NCBI GenBank assembly: GCA_050290145.1
Contig: JBNKHC010000301.1
Span: 1 to 16,980 of the forward strand
Direction: 5' to 3'
Source: Pelagibius sp050290145
GTDB taxonomy: Bacteria > Pseudomonadota > Alphaproteobacteria > Kiloniellales > Kiloniellaceae
DNA: 16,980 bases
Shown: in pieces, positions 14,742 to 16,980 of the stretch
How the letters are laid out: the number at the start of each line of letters is the position of its first letter
Numbering within the stretch: the stretch's first letter is position 1
Notes under the pieces: generated by a model
The model's database searches: none
Seen by the model: only the letters and a program-made list of their open reading frames with translations
What the model was told of the DNA's origin: nothing
Made by a program: the position numbers and the translations under genes

Positions 14742-16244
14742 TCAGGACCAGTCGCGGCATACGTACTTCACATCGGAAAAGGCCTCAATACCCAGGCGGG
14801 AGCCTTCGCGCCCGAGGCCCGACTGCTTCATCCCGCCGAAAGGAATGGGCGCACCGGTCACCTTGGTGCGGTTGACCGCCACCATGCCGAACTCCAGGGC
14901 GCGGCTCATGCGGTAGATGCGCGCCGGCTCCTTGGTGTGCAGATAGGCGACCAGGCCGTAGTCGGTGGCGTTGGCCCGGGCGATGACCTCGGCCTCTCCG
15001 TCGAAGGGCGTCAGCGCGGCCACCGGCCCGAAGGTCTCTTCCGTCATGATCTTCGCCTCGTCCGGCACATCGGCCAGCACCGTGGGTTTGTAGAACAGCG
15101 GCCCCAGCTCGTGTCCCTCGCCGCCGCACAGCAGTCTCGCGCCCTTGGCGAGCGCGTCGGCCACGTGGTCCTTCTGCTTGGCCACAGCGGCGGCGTTCAT
15201 CAGCGGCCCGATATCGGGATCGTCGAGGCCGAAGCCGATGGTCAACGCCTCGGTCCGCGCGGTAAAGCGGCGGCAGAAGTCTTCGTAGACCGGCCGCTCG
15301 ATGAAAAAGCGGTTGGCGCCCAGGCAGTCCTGCCCGGAGGTCGCGAACTTCGCGCCGATGGCTTCGTCGACCGCCTTGTCCAGGTCGGCGTCGGCAAAGA
15401 CGATGAAAGGGGCGTGGCCGCCCAGCTCGAGGCTCAGGCGCTTGATGGAGGGCGCGGACTGCGCGTAGAGCAGCCGGCCGATTTCAGTGGAGCCGGTAAA
15501 GGACAGCGCCCGCACCCGCGTGTCCGCCGTCCAGGCGCCGACGATCGGTGCGGGCTCGCCCACCACCACGTTGAAGACGCCCGGCGGGAAGCCGGCGCGC
15601 TGGCCCAGCTCGGCCAGCGCCAGGGCGGAGAGCGGCGTCTCCTTCGAGGGGTGCACCACCACCGTGCAGCCGACCGCCAGCGCCGCCGCCGCCTTGCGGG
15701 TGATCATGGCGTTGGGGAAGTTCCACGGGGTGACCAGGGCGGCCACGCCCACCGGCTCGCGCCACAGCTCGACCTCGGCCGAAGGCAGGTGCGAGGTGAC
15801 GCTCATGATGTCCGGGCGCTTGGCCTCCTCGGCGAAGTACTCGGCGAAGGAGGCGCCGTAGTCGATCTCGCCGCGCGCCTCGGAGAGCGGTTTGCCCTGC
15901 TCCAGGGTCATGATGCGCGCCAGGTCTTCCCGCTGCGCCACCATCAACTCGTACCAGCGGCGCAGGCAGTCGCTGCGCTGCTGCGGCAACAGCGCCGCCC
16001 AGGCCGGAAAGGCGCGCTCGGCCGCGTCCACCGCGCGGCGCGCGCCCGCCGCACCCAGCGCCGCCACTTCGGCGATCACCGCACCGTCGGCAGGATTGGT
16101 GACCGGCAGCACGCCGGCCTCGGCGGCCTCAACCCAGGCGCCGTCGATATAGGACAGGACTGCCAGCAGCCCCGGATCCTCCAGGGCAAAGGCATCCTCG
16201 AAGCTGGCCTTAGGCACGGCTTTCACGCTCGGCGACTGCGACAT
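14742..16244 (-). CDS. gabD: GabD-like NAD(P)-dependent succinate-semialdehyde dehydrogenase
   Basis: This aldehyde dehydrogenase would oxidise succinate semialdehyde to succinate, the second step of GABA breakdown, in the cytoplasm. The 500-aa protein has TLEQGKPLSEARGEIDYGAS (113-132), a strong GabD signature, the oxyanion-hole Asn175 (TPWNFP), general base Glu273 (LELGGHAPFIVF), catalytic Cys307 (SGQDCLGANR) and EETFGP near the end. Two deviations stand out: the usual Lys of the cofactor-binding KPS element is His198 (VVVHPSKETP), and the second Cys of the CVC redox pair of E. coli GabD is Gly309. The N-terminus is about 20 residues longer than usual. ATG 16244 follows AGGAGA. It starts a two-gene operon with the aminotransferase downstream of an Lrp-type regulator. 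Confidence 0.88.
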   Translation of the reverse strand: MSQSPSVKAVPKASFEDAFALEDPGLLAVLSYIDGAWVEAAEAGVLPVTNPADGAVIAEVAALGAAGARRAVDAAERAFPAWAALLPQQRSDCLRRWYELMVAQREDLARIMTLEQGKPLSEARGEIDYGASFAEYFAEEAKRPDIMSVTSHLPSAEVELWREPVGVAALVTPWNFPNAMITRKAAAALAVGCTVVVHPSKETPLSALALAELGQRAGFPPGVFNVVVGEPAPIVGAWTADTRVRALSFTGSTEIGRLLYAQSAPSIKRLSLELGGHAPFIVFADADLDKAVDEAIGAKFATSGQDCLGANRFFIERPVYEDFCRRFTARTEALTIGFGLDDPDIGPLMNAAAVAKQKDHVADALAKGARLLCGGEGHELGPLFYKPTVLADVPDEAKIMTEETFGPVAALTPFDGEAEVIARANATDYGLVAYLHTKEPARIYRMSRALEFGMVAVNRTKVTGAPIPFGGMKQSGLGREGSRLGIEAFSDVKYVCRDWS

Positions 16245-16375
16245 GGCGCTTTCTCCTGCAAATCGACGCGATTCTGCGGGGTGATTCGCCGGATGGTAGC
16301 GGGGCGCCGGAGGAATGTGGCTCGGAAGTGGCCGCGCCGGACCGATGAATCCGCGCCGGCCGGCACGACGGGACT

Positions 16376-16387
16376 AAGATTCTTCGG
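16376..16387 (-). promoter_or_regulatory. Candidate regulator-binding motif between lrp-type gene and gabD
   Basis: Read on the minus strand this is CCGAAGAATCTT, which matches CCGAAGGATCTT (16960-16971, upstream of the Lrp-type gene) at 11 of 12 positions. It lies about 130 bp upstream of gabD and partly overlaps the hairpin after the regulator gene. A shared motif on both sides of a regulator gene is what autoregulation plus control of the neighbour would give; binding is inferred. Confidence 0.35.
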
Positions 16388-16404
16388 CCCGGTGGTTCGG
16401 GCCG
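16385..16404 (-). terminator. Hairpin directly after the Lrp-type gene
   Basis: CGGCCCG (16385-16391) and CGGGCCG (16398-16404) pair perfectly over 7 bp around a 6-nt loop, starting right at the stop codon of the regulator gene on the minus strand. The tail AAGAATCTTAG has no real U-tract, so it is a modest terminator candidate that would separate the regulator from gabD. Confidence 0.45.
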
Positions 16405-16887
16405 CTATTCGCCGCCGTCGCCGCGCAGCAGCTCCAGGGGTGGCGGCGACTCCTTCACCGGCTTGGTGACCACGAAGGTGAAGTAGCGCTTCACGCCGAT
16501 GCGGCTCTGCAGGATCTCGTCGATCAGCTCCTGGTAGGCGGCCACGTCGCGGGCGACGATCTCGATGAAGTAGTCGACCCCGCCGCCCACGGCAACGCAG
16601 CGGGTCACCTGCGGGATCTCCTGCATGGCGTCCTCGAAGCGCTGGAAGTCGGCGGTCTGGTGGCTCTCCAGCTCGATCTGGACCAGAAAGTGCGAGGCCG
16701 GGGCGATCTTCTCCAGCGCCACCTCGGCGTGGTAGCCCTTGATGAAGCCGGCCTGGTCCAGGCGTTTCAGACGGTCCCAGCAGGCCGCCGGCGACAGGCT
16801 GATCCGCGCCGCCAGCTCGGATTTGGTGATCCGCCCCTCCTCTTGCAGGATGGCGAGGATCTGCAGGTCGCGCTTGTCGAGTTTCAT
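16405..16887 (-). CDS. Lrp/AsnC-family transcriptional regulator
   Basis: This is a feast/famine-type DNA-binding regulator of 160 aa. The N-terminal helix-turn-helix is clear: MKLDKRDLQILAILQEEGR, then ITKSELAARISLSPAACWDR (recognition helix about 32-45) and LKRLDQAGFIKGY. A linker strand leads to the AsnC_trans_reg ligand/oligomer domain (about 65-145), with VTRCVAVGGGVDYFIEIVA as its core and an ILQSRIGVKRYFTF end. It lies upstream of gabD and the aminotransferase on the same strand, with a hairpin in the 160-nt gap. Regulators of this family often control the neighbouring amino-acid catabolic operon in response to the substrate; that role is inferred here. A perfect palindrome sits about 75-90 bp upstream of its start. 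Confidence 0.93.
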   Translation of the reverse strand: MKLDKRDLQILAILQEEGRITKSELAARISLSPAACWDRLKRLDQAGFIKGYHAEVALEKIAPASHFLVQIELESHQTADFQRFEDAMQEIPQVTRCVAVGGGVDYFIEIVARDVAAYQELIDEILQSRIGVKRYFTFVVTKPVKESPPPLELLRGDGGE

Positions 16888-16959
16888 AGGGCCGGGAAAC
16901 GCCGCCGTTCAGACAACTCCATGCTTTTAAGCCAGCTTTGGGTCCCGGTCGACAGGAAT

Positions 16960-16974
16960 CCGAAGGATCTTCGG
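16960..16974. promoter_or_regulatory. 15-bp palindrome upstream of the Lrp-type gene
   Basis: CCGAAG-GAT-CTTCGG is a perfect 6-bp-arm palindrome; flanking ACAG and CTGT may extend it imperfectly. It lies about 75-90 bp upstream of the regulator start, in the last 93 nt of the window, where no gene is visible. Fifteen base pairs with dyad symmetry is the size of an Lrp/AsnC site, and a near-copy lies between the regulator gene and gabD. A hairpin in an unseen upstream transcript is the other possibility. Confidence 0.4.
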
Positions 16975-16980
16975 CTGTAC

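Noticed and set aside
13346..16469. Very long plus-strand open frames (about 510 codons each) opposite the aminotransferase and gabD
   Set aside because: They are antisense shadows produced by high GC content; the minus-strand frames carry complete enzyme motifs and ribosome-binding sites.
1..16980. Mobile elements, CRISPR arrays, tRNA or rRNA genes, defence systems
   Set aside because: No transposase or integrase frame, no regularly spaced repeats, no cloverleaf or rRNA-like sequence, and gene style is uniform across the window.

Overview
The window is GC-rich, with tightly packed genes on both strands and no visible mobile element, tRNA, rRNA or CRISPR array. Its content suggests a chromosomal region of an alphaproteobacterium, probably of the Rhodospirillales/Kiloniellales kind. 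Reasons are a complete aapJQMP-type general amino-acid ABC operon (a hallmark of alphaproteobacteria), an encapsulated-ferritin-like protein closely resembling the one I recall from Rhodospirillum rubrum, and an alphaproteobacterial style of succinate-semialdehyde dehydrogenase.

Layout, left to right. (1) 1-4182, minus strand: aapJ-aapQ-aapM-aapP, a polar amino-acid importer. aapP runs off the left edge, and a strong stem-loop sits between aapJ and aapQ. (2) 4183-4560: a divergent promoter region. (3) 4561-8964, plus strand: metC (cystathionine beta-lyase), hisI (phosphoribosyl-AMP cyclohydrolase) and the molybdate importer modABC. hisI and modA are only 4 nt apart, so histidine synthesis and molybdate uptake are probably co-transcribed here. 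(4) 9064-11464, plus strand: five small or uncharacterised genes. They are two short soluble proteins, a 320-aa helical lipoprotein, a 115-aa all-helical protein and a 46-aa lipoprotein; the last three look like one unit. (5) 11487-13242, minus strand: an encapsulated-ferritin (EncFtn)-type four-helix ferroxidase with no visible encapsulin targeting tail and no neighbouring encapsulin gene, then a DUF2254 membrane protein. A large nested dyad lies between them. (6) 13352-16887, minus strand: an Lrp/AsnC regulator, a GabD-like succinate-semialdehyde dehydrogenase and a class III omega-aminotransferase, forming a GABA (or putrescine-derived omega-amino acid) catabolic module.

How they work together: the Aap importer brings in amino acids, and the gab-like module turns GABA or a similar amine into succinate, presumably under the adjacent Lrp-type regulator. 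A near-palindromic 12-bp motif occurs on both sides of that regulator and is a candidate operator. The other genes are housekeeping (methionine, histidine, molybdate). The most unusual parts are the tagless orphan EncFtn with its upstream dyad and the uncharacterised lipoprotein/helical-protein cluster.
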